Positions 1-8,066 are shown, counted from the first letter of the stretch. The stretch: DNA of 10,930 bases from Candidatus Omnitrophota bacterium (GCA_028718265.1 JAQUMG010000047.1:1-10930); one strand, 5' to 3'. The notes: a model not told the origin generated them from the letters alone. Numbers and translations: made by a program.

Positions 1-480
1 ATCTTTCACTCCCCTGATGTTAAAAAACAACTTCATAAATACATTGGCGCAGTAACTAACGAAGGACCTGTACGCGTTAACGCCTATCTGGCCACCGCCC
101 GGCTGGAACCTGGACGCAATGACCACATCGCATCCCTCTTTCATCTTTTCTATCAGATCAGGAAAATACTTAGGCTCATGAGTATCATCGCAGTCTATGC
201 GTATGGCGATATCGTCATTTGCGCATTTCGAAGCTACATATTCAAAACCGTCTCTTTCGGTCTCGCCTAACCCCCTATTGATAGGATGGTATACTACATC
301 GATAGGCAGCCGCTTTGAAAATTCGCTGAGTATGCCTGAAGTCCTGTCTACGCTGCCGTCATTGACGACAACGACCCTATACCCATACCCCTTGCCACTG
401 AAGATTGTATTAATCTTCGGAAGAAGCCGGGATAAGGAATCCTCCTCATTAAATGCAGGTAAAACGACCCAAATCATCAT
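1..480 (-). CDS. GT2 family glycosyltransferase, polyprenyl-phosphate-sugar synthase-like (3' end cut by window)
   Basis: This reading frame runs off the left edge; 160 N-terminal residues are visible. It opens with a GT-A nucleotide-binding start (WVVLPAFNEEDSL, residues 4-16), followed by VVVVNDGSVDRT (36-47), NRGLGETERDGFEY (68-81), an acidic metal-binding stretch IRIDCDDTHEP (93-103, D96-x-D98) and ASRFQPGGG (122-130). This order is typical of the DPM1-like branch of GT2, which transfers a sugar from a nucleotide donor to a polyprenyl phosphate on the cytoplasmic membrane face. C-terminal membrane helices, if any, lie outside the window. Two ATG codons stand in tandem. The first is preferred because AAAGGG lies 9 bases upstream, overlapping the stop of the preceding gene. 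The gene directly follows a polytopic membrane protein, and a lipid-phosphate sugar made here could be its donor; that pairing is inferred. Plain GT2 transfer to a glycan acceptor is the alternative. Confidence 0.88.
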   Translation of the reverse strand, partial: MMIWVVLPAFNEEDSLSRLLPKINTIFSGKGYGYRVVVVNDGSVDRTSGILSEFSKRLPIDVVYHPINRGLGETERDGFEYVASKCANDDIAIRIDCDDTHEPKYFPDLIEKMKEGCDVVIASRFQPGGGQIGVNAYRSFVSYCANVFMKLFFNIRGVKD

Positions 481-494
481 TATAATCTACCCTT

Positions 495-1829
495 TCATCT
501 ATCCTTAGCTAATTGTTCATACCAGTAAATATTATCGAATGTGAAAAAAGAATGATAAAGCACTTCTATCGGCGTCTGCCTTGTGGCTAAGTAATAATAA
601 TATTTATTTCCGAGTAAGCCCAGATTAGAAGTAAACAGAGTAACGGCTATGAAAATAAATGCTATTGACCTTTTCACTGCTAGCAGGAGCACACTTTTCC
701 TCTTGCGGGCATCAAAGATAAGGAAAGAAAGAAGCCGCGCATTAAGGAGATAGACCGGAAGAAGTATCTGTAAATAATAATAGCTTATCGTCCAGTTGTA
801 GTAAGGCGTGGAAGCTGTCAGCATTATTGCTTCCGATATCAATAAGGTCGCAAACAGAGAAAGTATGATCTTTAGTTCCCTCATCTTCAAACCGATCGCC
901 CCCAATATTGCCCCAAACCAAAGATGCGGCGGGACCGAAAATATAAAGTGGGTCATCATCTTGTCTTTATACGCATACTCCCATCTCTTAATATCGAACC
1001 CCTTAAAAATAGCGAGTGATTGAAGGGGGGGCGAGCGGTGCACGAAAAGAACGATGATAAAATAGACAGCCGCGCAGCCTAATAAGAGAAAGGCATTCCT
1101 CTTCATGAATGACTTAAACTTCATCGTCAGGAGGCCATAGACCACGATAAAGGCGGCGAGATAAGCTGTGCTTATGCCCGCAAAAATGCCTATGCCGGCG
1201 AAAGTCCCGAGGAGGAGCGAATTGAGGAGCGCTGGCTTAGACGTGTCGTTTGAAAAATGGTCGAGATAAAAAGAGACTGCTACGAGGCATATATATGCCG
1301 CTATCTGATATATCTCGCCTTTTGTCGAAGACGAGAGCACTATCATGGCATAACTTGTAGAAAACAGTAAACCTGCGATAGCTCCCACTTTTTCCGAACT
1401 AAAGATATACCGTCCAATCCAACATGCCGAATAACTTGCAAAGATCCATATTATGATATTCGTAATGAGATACGATGTATTCAGCGTAAAAAACGATAGA
1501 AAAAATGACGCGAAAAAAGGCGCGATCAGCCGGAATTTATCTGCCACATAATCGACCCTGATCCCGAGCGGCTTCTTTAGGAAAAAGTAATTGTCTGCCA
1601 TCGCGTAGGCGTTATTTGCCAGCTCATACGCCTCAGGGTGTATCCGCGCATCATCAATATCATTGTCGTAAGGATAGCCATGCGGATAATGGCTCATGAC
1701 ATGAGTCAGGCTTATATGCTGAAGGCAATTTGTATAAATGAAATCGATATGCCTGTGCAGAAACCCCTCCGTGAAACAGATGGCTGCGCACGCCAAGAAA
1801 ACAATAATCGGCCACTTCTTGCTATTCAT
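495..1829 (-). CDS. Polytopic membrane protein, possible GT-C-type glycosyltransferase
   Basis: The protein has 444 residues and about ten hydrophobic segments, roughly at 6-23, 102-135, 148-168, 172-189, 203-235 (probably two), 246-263, 300-315, 320-338, 348-366 and 380-400. A long hydrophilic loop (24-101) after the first helix is rich in Asp, His and Tyr (D29, D55, D57, D59, D60). Integral GT-C glycosyltransferases that use lipid-phosphate sugars also have a first helix followed by a large acidic outer loop, and a GT2 lipid-phosphate-sugar synthase-like gene lies 14 bases downstream; those two points are the reason for the tentative call. I recognise no diagnostic family motif. A Wzy-like polymerase or another glycan membrane protein is equally possible. 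The ATG at 1829 has GGGG six bases upstream and GGAG directly against it. It starts 27 bases after the previous gene's stop, in the same unit. Confidence 0.6.
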   Translation of the reverse strand: MNSKKWPIIVFLACAAICFTEGFLHRHIDFIYTNCLQHISLTHVMSHYPHGYPYDNDIDDARIHPEAYELANNAYAMADNYFFLKKPLGIRVDYVADKFRLIAPFFASFFLSFFTLNTSYLITNIIIWIFASYSACWIGRYIFSSEKVGAIAGLLFSTSYAMIVLSSSTKGEIYQIAAYICLVAVSFYLDHFSNDTSKPALLNSLLLGTFAGIGIFAGISTAYLAAFIVVYGLLTMKFKSFMKRNAFLLLGCAAVYFIIVLFVHRSPPLQSLAIFKGFDIKRWEYAYKDKMMTHFIFSVPPHLWFGAILGAIGLKMRELKIILSLFATLLISEAIMLTASTPYYNWTISYYYLQILLPVYLLNARLLSFLIFDARKRKSVLLLAVKRSIAFIFIAVTLFTSNLGLLGNKYYYYLATRQTPIEVLYHSFFTFDNIYWYEQLAKDR

Positions 1830-1856
1830 CTCCTACCCCGTATCATCATCAAGCCC

Positions 1857-2672
1857 TCACAATATGGCCCCAAAAACCATGGGATACTTTTCTTTCGTGT
1901 AATATTTATTCGAGATCAAATATATCGCATTCTGGAACCGGAAGCGGCGGTTATAATATCTGCCGGATAGATCCTCAGCAGTCCCGTCAGGCGCGATCAG
2001 GCGCGAATGGGAGACTGCCGGAAAAGGATGAATACCGCTGCTATAGGCCATGCTGAAGCCATCCCCGGCAGTGATCCTGATAGTGACCTTATCGGAACCC
2101 CTGAGTATCTCCTTGGGAAACTTTACTATGCAGTCATAAACCGGGAACGTATTAAAAAAAATACCATCGGATTTTTTCACAAGTAGTGACGAAAGCGTCC
2201 CCATATCCTTGCCGTTAATATAAAGATGCGCATCTTCCATGTCGGCATCTATCAGAATCCTTAGAACGGTTTCGATATCCGGCCTGTCGAGCAGCCGGTT
2301 GAGCCGCCAGTCCGTTTTTGGTATAAAGAAATCTTCTTCGATCGATTCGCCGGCGTTTACATTAAAGACGGAGCAAACTGTCAGATCTTGTACGTTCGGG
2401 ACGCGGTATTTGGCAAAAGCGCGGGATAATACAACGCACCCGACAACGGCCAGTATGATGATAAGTACTCTATTCCTGTCAAAACCTTTGAGCAAAAGGA
2501 ATACAACCGGATAATAGACGGCAAATGTCATTATGTACAATATCGGGTGCGCAAATGTGACGATATATAAGACGAAAATGACCGCCGGTATCTTAAAAAG
2601 GAAAACAGATAACGGAGCGCTGATCATCTTTTTAATATCTTCTCTTAGCTTTTCTTCTCTGTTTTTATTCAT
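1857..2672 (-). CDS. Membrane-anchored protein of unknown function with C-terminal extracytoplasmic domain
   Basis: I do not recognise this 271-residue protein. A short charged N-terminus (1-16) precedes three hydrophobic segments (about 21-40, 43-62 and 69-84). A hydrophilic region of about 185 residues (88-271) follows, with alternating hydrophobic and polar stretches suggestive of a beta-rich fold, including a VTIRITAGDGFSMAY segment (196-210). With three helices and a basic cytoplasmic start, the C-terminal domain would face away from the cytoplasm, but topology is a prediction by eye. The start ATG overlaps the stop of the tandem glycosyltransferase gene (ATGA, 2669-2672) and has no clear Shine-Dalgarno site, so translation is probably coupled. 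An in-frame ATG at residue 17 is a less likely alternative. The coupling suggests a joint role with the glycosyltransferase or the downstream membrane protein, perhaps in glycan export or modification; no catalytic motif was seen. Confidence 0.75.
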   Translation of the reverse strand: MNKNREEKLREDIKKMISAPLSVFLFKIPAVIFVLYIVTFAHPILYIMTFAVYYPVVFLLLKGFDRNRVLIIILAVVGCVVLSRAFAKYRVPNVQDLTVCSVFNVNAGESIEEDFFIPKTDWRLNRLLDRPDIETVLRILIDADMEDAHLYINGKDMGTLSSLLVKKSDGIFFNTFPVYDCIVKFPKEILRGSDKVTIRITAGDGFSMAYSSGIHPFPAVSHSRLIAPDGTAEDLSGRYYNRRFRFQNAIYLISNKYYTKEKYPMVFGAIL

Positions 2673-5479
2673 ACAAATTCGGGTATATTGAGCGTTTTTT
2701 CCTGTGCGCGCTGTGGCATAATCGCGTTATATGCATCACACATCTGTTTTACTACTTTTTCGGAACTATGATAGCGCTGAATCCATGACTGCGCCTGCTC
2801 CTTATAGCCCTGCCGGAATCCGGGGCTTATAGCAATCAGCGTCTGCTTGACGATATCTTCCGTTGACCATGCCGGCAGAAGGGGCGGCGGCTCAGGAAAC
2901 ATCCATGAACCTACGCCCTGATCATACGAAATGATGACCGGCGTTCCTGCAGCTAATGCCCTGGGAGTTATGCCGCTAAAAGAAGAATAGGCTATCTGGT
3001 CAAAGACTACATCTGCGGCAGAGAGCCAGTATTTAAACTGCGCGCCGCCGAACGGGCCTACCCACGAGACTAAATCCTCACAGCCAAGTGCCGAAATCAG
3101 TTTGCGGCTTTTCTCCACCTCCTGCCCCCACGGCATAAAGCACACCTTGAACTTACGGCCGATGCGCTGCCTGAGCTCCGGAATAGCGCGAATATATTTA
3201 TCGGTACCTTTGTCTATCCAATCATGCCTTATAGGACACAAGAGGATAAGGTCTGTTTTTAGTTGAGCCCGGATAGCGTCCCGACGGTATTCCGCAATAA
3301 AAAAGGCATTTTCATCGAACGGATGAGGCATAGGTTCAAAATTATCCAAACGCAGCTTCTTCGCTTCTTCTAGACAGTCGGCATTTGTAATAAAAACGTG
3401 ATCCGCCATGGAATAGCTCAACGCGGTCAGGCGCGCCAATGAAGAATCCTGAGAAGGTCCTTTATATGCCCATTTTGCGGAAGGCGAATCGCGCAGAGTA
3501 CCGTGTTCAAAAGCAACATAAGGCTTGAATCCTGCCAACATCGGATATAGCGCATCTACCGAGTAACCCTCGATTATGTCATAATAATTAAACAGCTTCT
3601 TCAGGATCCTGACTTTCGATTCATAGGGCATCATATCTTCCAGAGTAAGCTGATCCGGACGCTCCGGAAATCGGCTTTTAAATTCATCTATCAACATATG
3701 GCAATGCCTGATATATTCCTCATGAAAACCGATATCCGCGGCTTCTCCGCCAATACGATGCACAGAATTTTGAAATTTTGAATAATTTGGAATATATCTT
3801 TTTAGGGCGCGGACCGACTCAAACAGCTTTGCGTAAAATGAACCACAGAGAAGCTGGCGCACGGCCGTAAGGCGCTTCCAGAGCCTTTCCGCTTCATCTG
3901 TCCGGCCCTGCTGCCTGGCCAGTAAATAGTTTACACACATCTCAAGCGGCCCCTGAACAAACCAGCGCGGCCTTTGATATCCTTTTATACCGAGCGCCTC
4001 CCAGTTCGGGTAAAATTGATTTGCCGGTACGCCTTTAAAATCCGCTTCCTCCCATTCAGGCGAAGACATCACCCAATAATTGTCATAACACAAAACATCG
4101 GCCTCTACCCCGGCCTGCCGCAAAAATTTAGCATTGTAGTATGCATTATTAGCGATATTACCGATATGCAGTACGCGAAGCGGGCCCTGGCGCGGAGACC
4201 AATCAATGTATTTCTTTTGGGTCTTGATATCCCCGTACAGGCCTATCAGGCGGCGCGCAAGCTTATCATTATCGTGCAAACGAATTATGGTGTCGCGGGC
4301 TATCCTCTGTTTATCCTTAAGCTCCTCCTGATGATCTAAATAATATTCAAGCGTTTGTTCTAACCGCGCAGGATCGGTAATAATAAATCCGGAATTTTTT
4401 AAAGCAGGCGTCATAAATTGAGGGCGGACATAGGCCACCGCGGGCACACCCAATAACATGCTTTCTATCTGGGCATTTGCGTAGTAACCCATCTTCATCT
4501 TGCCTATGCTTAAATCGGCGTCGCGGTATTCCTCTAAGACCTTTTCGGGAGTCACGCCGCGCAAAAATACAAAATTTATCTTATGGCCCTTTCCTTTCAG
4601 CCGGTCAATAGCCTTCATGATCCGATCGGTACCTTCTATACCGGGATGATTAGTGACGTGGACTATCTTTATCTCATCGCCGCGGTTTTTATTTTTGGCT
4701 GTGTACCTCTTGTGATCGATCTCCGGAGCAAAGAACGGAAAGTGAATTGCCTCGGGTACGAAATCATTGATATCCGGAGTTGTCGCCAGGGAGATATCCG
4801 CGTATTTCCTTATAATCGCGATTCTCTTCTTCCCCTCCCGACAGACCGACTTATCATAATCACACGCCTGGCATATATTGTTATCAGGCCAGAGTTTCAT
4901 ATTCTTCTCCGGATCCCGGGCCTCACACCCGCGATAATTAAGGACTATCTTCCTTCCCATCCTTTTCAGGATAGGCAACTCCCATCCGGAAGCCGAAAGC
5001 ATAATACCGAAATGAGAATGGATTATTTCGTATTTTGCCACCACCTTCCAGAAGAAATAAAATTCCTGCCACGGCGCGGAGTGCGGAAAATTATAGTCAT
5101 ATTTATCCCACCAGGGGCTTTTGCACCCCACTGCCAGATAATCGGCCTTCATCCCGTGTTTTCGCAGGGTCCGGGTCGTGTAATAAGATATATGCACCAT
5201 GTAGGAGATATGTAAAACCGAATTCTCATACTTAATATTCCGGCGCAATATCGACAAAAGCCGGTTAAGGGGGGATACCATCCTGAAGAAATATTTCGAT
5301 GCAAACATATATATCGGGCGCAGGATGTGAAGTCGTATCTTGCTTGCTATCTTACGCGCAACAGTAAATATTACGTCGCCCGCTATTAGAAAAACCCGGA
5401 TAACGGTATTTTTGTCATTTTGTGCCCGCCATTTTCTTACTACGTTGTCTTTTATATTTTCAAGATGACTGATGAACAT
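2669..5479 (-). CDS. Tandem two-module GT-B glycosyltransferase
   Basis: The protein has 936 residues from the chosen start, about twice the usual length of a GT4-like enzyme, and appears to hold two complete GT-B units. An N-terminal basic, hydrophobic stretch (about 25-80) may bind the membrane. Module 1 (about 85-420) has an IIHSHFG segment, a four-Cys cluster (C185, C203, C206, C213), IKIVHVTNHPGIEGTDRI (270-287) and the donor-site-like ANAQIESMLLGVPAV (334-348). Module 2 (about 434-925) starts RVLHIGNIANNAY (435-447), then has FEHGTLRD (657-664), DWIDKGTDKYIRAI (753-766), MPWGQEVEKSRKL (782-794) and SSFSGITPRALAAGTPVI (832-849). Module 2 resembles the separate glycosyltransferase at 8966-10396 along its length. 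An in-frame TTG at 5509 would add ten residues, but the ATG at 5479 has GGAG five bases upstream. The gene overlaps the preceding one by 20 bases. It probably adds two sugars in sequence; donor and acceptor are unknown. Confidence 0.9.
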   Translation of the reverse strand: MFISHLENIKDNVVRKWRAQNDKNTVIRVFLIAGDVIFTVARKIASKIRLHILRPIYMFASKYFFRMVSPLNRLLSILRRNIKYENSVLHISYMVHISYYTTRTLRKHGMKADYLAVGCKSPWWDKYDYNFPHSAPWQEFYFFWKVVAKYEIIHSHFGIMLSASGWELPILKRMGRKIVLNYRGCEARDPEKNMKLWPDNNICQACDYDKSVCREGKKRIAIIRKYADISLATTPDINDFVPEAIHFPFFAPEIDHKRYTAKNKNRGDEIKIVHVTNHPGIEGTDRIMKAIDRLKGKGHKINFVFLRGVTPEKVLEEYRDADLSIGKMKMGYYANAQIESMLLGVPAVAYVRPQFMTPALKNSGFIITDPARLEQTLEYYLDHQEELKDKQRIARDTIIRLHDNDKLARRLIGLYGDIKTQKKYIDWSPRQGPLRVLHIGNIANNAYYNAKFLRQAGVEADVLCYDNYWVMSSPEWEEADFKGVPANQFYPNWEALGIKGYQRPRWFVQGPLEMCVNYLLARQQGRTDEAERLWKRLTAVRQLLCGSFYAKLFESVRALKRYIPNYSKFQNSVHRIGGEAADIGFHEEYIRHCHMLIDEFKSRFPERPDQLTLEDMMPYESKVRILKKLFNYYDIIEGYSVDALYPMLAGFKPYVAFEHGTLRDSPSAKWAYKGPSQDSSLARLTALSYSMADHVFITNADCLEEAKKLRLDNFEPMPHPFDENAFFIAEYRRDAIRAQLKTDLILLCPIRHDWIDKGTDKYIRAIPELRQRIGRKFKVCFMPWGQEVEKSRKLISALGCEDLVSWVGPFGGAQFKYWLSAADVVFDQIAYSSFSGITPRALAAGTPVIISYDQGVGSWMFPEPPPLLPAWSTEDIVKQTLIAISPGFRQGYKEQAQSWIQRYHSSEKVVKQMCDAYNAIMPQRAQEKTLNIPEFV

Positions 5480-7238
5480 GTTTTCTCCATAAGTCAAACA
5501 TAAACACAAACCAGATACGCGCCGCTAACCCGTCCCTGCCGGAAAAGAACTGGTCCAGCATGGCCTGCACATAATCGAAATTCAGCCATTCGAATACCGG
5601 ATTTTGCCTGTTCCGGAGTTCGCTTTCTATCAACGGCATAAAGGGCCCCCTGCACCATTCGGCCACGGGGATACCGAATCCCTGCTTAGGCCTTGCAAGA
5701 AACGACTCCGCATAAAAACGCGAGGCGCTCTTCTTTAATAAGTATTTCGTGCATATCCGTTTGTTTCTTTTATTAAACCGTATCTTCAACGGCAACGGCA
5801 ATGAGAATGCCGTCTCTATTATCTTGTGGTCCAAAAGAGGCACACGGACTTCGAGTGAATTTGCCATACTCATCCTGTCTACCTTAGTCAATACATCGTC
5901 AACGAGATAGGTCTTGAAATCCTGGGCCTGAAAAAGTGTCACAGGATCTACATTCCGGCCTGCTATATTTGCCTTAAAATCGACCGAAGGCGCAACGGGG
6001 ATATCGGGCGATAAAAGCTGCCTGAGGCTGTCATCATCGAATGCCTGGCGCGCGGCGTCGTAACGCCGCCTGTGGTATATCATATCATGCGCGTTCATAT
6101 CCCGGAATGTCGTCTGGTAGCTATTATAACCGCCAAAGAGTTCGTCCCCTCCGTCCCCCGACAGGACCATCTTGACCTGGCCGGCTGCTTCGCGCGAAAC
6201 ATAATATGTCGGTATTGCAGACGAATCCGCAAAAGGCTCTCCAAAATGAGTCACCAATTTACGCAGGATATCTTCGGCTAGTTCCGGTGTGACGATTTTC
6301 TCATAATGGCTTGTGCCCATCACACGGCTCGCTTCAGCGGCGAACTGAAGCTCTGAATGCGCTTCTTCTTTGAAACCGATGCTGAAGGTGCGGACGGGTT
6401 TCTCCAGATGCTTCGCCATGAGAGCTGTCACAAGGCTTGAATCGACACCACCGCTCAGAAAGACGCCGAACGGTACATCGCTCCTTAAATAGATGCGTAT
6501 GGTATCGTCTAAAACAGCATTAAGCCGTTCCAGCCACTCAGGCTCTGAGCGCTCGAATATTTCCAACTTAAGATCCCAGTAGCGATGCTTGGTCACTTTG
6601 CCCTTTAGAACATCTACTTCAAGAAAGCATCCCGGCTCAAGTTTGTAGATATCTTTGTAGATGCTGGCGGGAGTGGGCACATATTGATATCTAAAGAACC
6701 GGGAAAGCGACTCCGGAGATATCTCGTGCTTTATACCGCTCGTCTTTAAGATTGGAACGAGTTCGGATGAAAAAATGAACTGTTCAGCTGACATATAATA
6801 AAATAAGGGCTTGATCCCTGCCCGGTCGCGGGCGATGTACAATGCCTTTTTATTACTGTCATAAAGCGCGAACGCGAACATGCCCCGAAATCGTTCCAGG
6901 CACGCCATCCCCCACTTCTCGTACGCGTGCAGGACAACCTCCGTGTCCGAATGAGTCTTAAACGCGAATTCTCCCGCGAGTTCATTGCGCAGTTCTACGT
7001 AATTATACACTTCGCCGTTATAGGAAAGAGCTATCGTGCGGTCGTCATTATATAGCGGCTGTGCGCCTGTCTCAGGATCTATTATCGCCAGACGGCAATG
7101 AGCTATACCAATATTATCGCGGCAGAAGATGCCGTTCCCGTCCGGTCCGCGGTGGGATGATACGGCGTTCATCTTTTCCAGATGTTCGCGGGATGCCGGC
7201 CCGCCGTCAAAGTTGACAATACCTGCTATACCGCACAT
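5460..7238 (-). CDS. Asparagine synthase (glutamine-hydrolysing) family amidotransferase
   Basis: This 592-residue protein has the full two-domain layout of AsnB-type enzymes. The N-terminal class II glutaminase domain begins MCGIAGIV, so Cys2 becomes the N-terminal nucleophile after Met removal. It is followed by SHRGPDGNG (28-36), R49, SYNGEVYNY (72-80) and HSDTEVVLHAYEKWG (96-110). The synthetase domain carries the ATP-pyrophosphatase loop SGGVDSS (262-268) and SGDGGDELFGGY (360-371). All expected key residues are present, so it should be active. AsnB makes asparagine from aspartate, glutamine and ATP. Inside polysaccharide clusters, homologues such as WbpS are thought to amidate uronic acids instead, and the context here favours that role; no gene symbol is assigned because the substrate cannot be told from sequence. 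The start ATG has only a weak upstream GAAAG and lies 12 bases after the methyltransferase stop. Confidence 0.95.
   Translation of the reverse strand: MCGIAGIVNFDGGPASREHLEKMNAVSSHRGPDGNGIFCRDNIGIAHCRLAIIDPETGAQPLYNDDRTIALSYNGEVYNYVELRNELAGEFAFKTHSDTEVVLHAYEKWGMACLERFRGMFAFALYDSNKKALYIARDRAGIKPLFYYMSAEQFIFSSELVPILKTSGIKHEISPESLSRFFRYQYVPTPASIYKDIYKLEPGCFLEVDVLKGKVTKHRYWDLKLEIFERSEPEWLERLNAVLDDTIRIYLRSDVPFGVFLSGGVDSSLVTALMAKHLEKPVRTFSIGFKEEAHSELQFAAEASRVMGTSHYEKIVTPELAEDILRKLVTHFGEPFADSSAIPTYYVSREAAGQVKMVLSGDGGDELFGGYNSYQTTFRDMNAHDMIYHRRRYDAARQAFDDDSLRQLLSPDIPVAPSVDFKANIAGRNVDPVTLFQAQDFKTYLVDDVLTKVDRMSMANSLEVRVPLLDHKIIETAFSLPLPLKIRFNKRNKRICTKYLLKKSASRFYAESFLARPKQGFGIPVAEWCRGPFMPLIESELRNRQNPVFEWLNFDYVQAMLDQFFSGRDGLAARIWFVFMFDLWRKHVHQSS
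5485..5488 (-). promoter_or_regulatory. Shine-Dalgarno site fixing the tandem glycosyltransferase start
   Basis: Read on the minus strand, GGAG is followed by the five-base spacer AAAAC and then ATG (5477-5479). This places the start inside the 3' end of the asparagine synthase gene and argues against the in-frame TTG at 5509, which would put this GGAG inside the coding region. Confidence 0.75.
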
Positions 7239-7250
7239 GGTCCATTCTTT

Positions 7251-8066
7251 CTATGTTTTCCGGCCATCACCCTTGCGCGCCACAATGTGGTGATTCCTGG
7301 TTTCCACTGTCCTCCTGATATCACAAAAACCTTCGCTGAGGAGCCAGTTTTCTATCTCTTCAAATCGATAAAGATCATTTATCAAAGGTGATATCGCGTC
7401 AAAATATCCTTCAATATATTCATCGCCCTTAACCGCGAACCTTCCTTCTCTCATGGCCTTCTTTACGGCGCCGAGCCTCTCATCAAGTGTCATATTGCGC
7501 GTCTTTCGCCTCCAGTATTCATATTCATTCACAGCCGCATAATCGCCGATGACACCCTTTCTCGGCTCGCCGTATATCATGAGGAATATGAAGCCGTCCT
7601 TCCTGACAAGCGGAGTAATTCTCTTAAATGCGCCGTAAGTATCACCTGTGTGATGAAGTACGCCATAGCACCACACAAGGTCAAATGTCTCGCTTATATT
7701 AAGCGGCTTCAATAAGTCGGCCTGCATTACGCGGTGGCCGGGAAAATCTTTGCACGCCTCTTTTGTCCTTTTCAACCCGTGAGCTGACTGGTCTATCGAT
7801 AAGACATCCGCACCTAATTTACATAATGCCCATGAATATCTTCCGCCTCCGCACCCGGCATCCAGAGCCTTCTTTCCCTTGAACCATTCAGCCGGAAGAG
7901 CTGTAAACTGACATACGTATCCGGTCGCTTCCCTGCGGAATTCTTCGTTCTCAAGATTCCACCGCCCCTTCGGCATCGTCTCCCATTGAAAATCGAAACT
8001 CTCTTTCGTCTGTTCGGCCTTAGGTTTTTCCGCTCTCTGCCTTAATCCCTTCTCCTTTGAAAACAT
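7251..8066 (-). CDS. Class I SAM-dependent methyltransferase
   Basis: The protein is 271 residues from the chosen start. Residues about 23-60 form a lead-in region (SFDFQWETMPKGRW). The Rossmann-type SAM-binding core then follows: motif I ALDAGCGGGRYS (67-78), the acidic residue ending strand 2 (D92 in VLSIDQS), an AD pair at 116-117 and the motif IV region FDLVWCYGVLHHT (128-140). A helical insertion (about 175-235) precedes the final strands and may shape the acceptor pocket. The fold and cofactor are clear; the methylated atom is not. In this cluster the likely substrate is a sugar nucleotide or glycan. A longer frame opens at 8216, but it would overlap the SDR gene by about 150 bases. The ATG at 8066 has AGGAG seven bases upstream and shares one base with the SDR stop (TAATG), a typical coupled arrangement. 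Confidence 0.9.
   Translation of the reverse strand: MFSKEKGLRQRAEKPKAEQTKESFDFQWETMPKGRWNLENEEFRREATGYVCQFTALPAEWFKGKKALDAGCGGGRYSWALCKLGADVLSIDQSAHGLKRTKEACKDFPGHRVMQADLLKPLNISETFDLVWCYGVLHHTGDTYGAFKRITPLVRKDGFIFLMIYGEPRKGVIGDYAAVNEYEYWRRKTRNMTLDERLGAVKKAMREGRFAVKGDEYIEGYFDAISPLINDLYRFEEIENWLLSEGFCDIRRTVETRNHHIVARKGDGRKT

Noticed and set aside
197..508. 103-residue plus-strand open frame at the left end
   Set aside because: It is antisense to the GT2 gene, whose motifs (DGS, DxD-like, RF-PGG) are clear on the minus strand.
1987..2006. Perfect 10-base tandem repeat (tcaggcgcga twice)
   Set aside because: It lies inside the membrane-anchored protein gene, is not a multiple of three and encodes no repeated peptide. 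Similar GC-rich words recur elsewhere in coding sequence, so it is probably incidental.
4583..5215. 210-residue plus-strand open frame
   Set aside because: It lies fully antisense to the tandem glycosyltransferase gene, has no recognisable motif or good ribosome site, and is explained as a shadow of the real gene.
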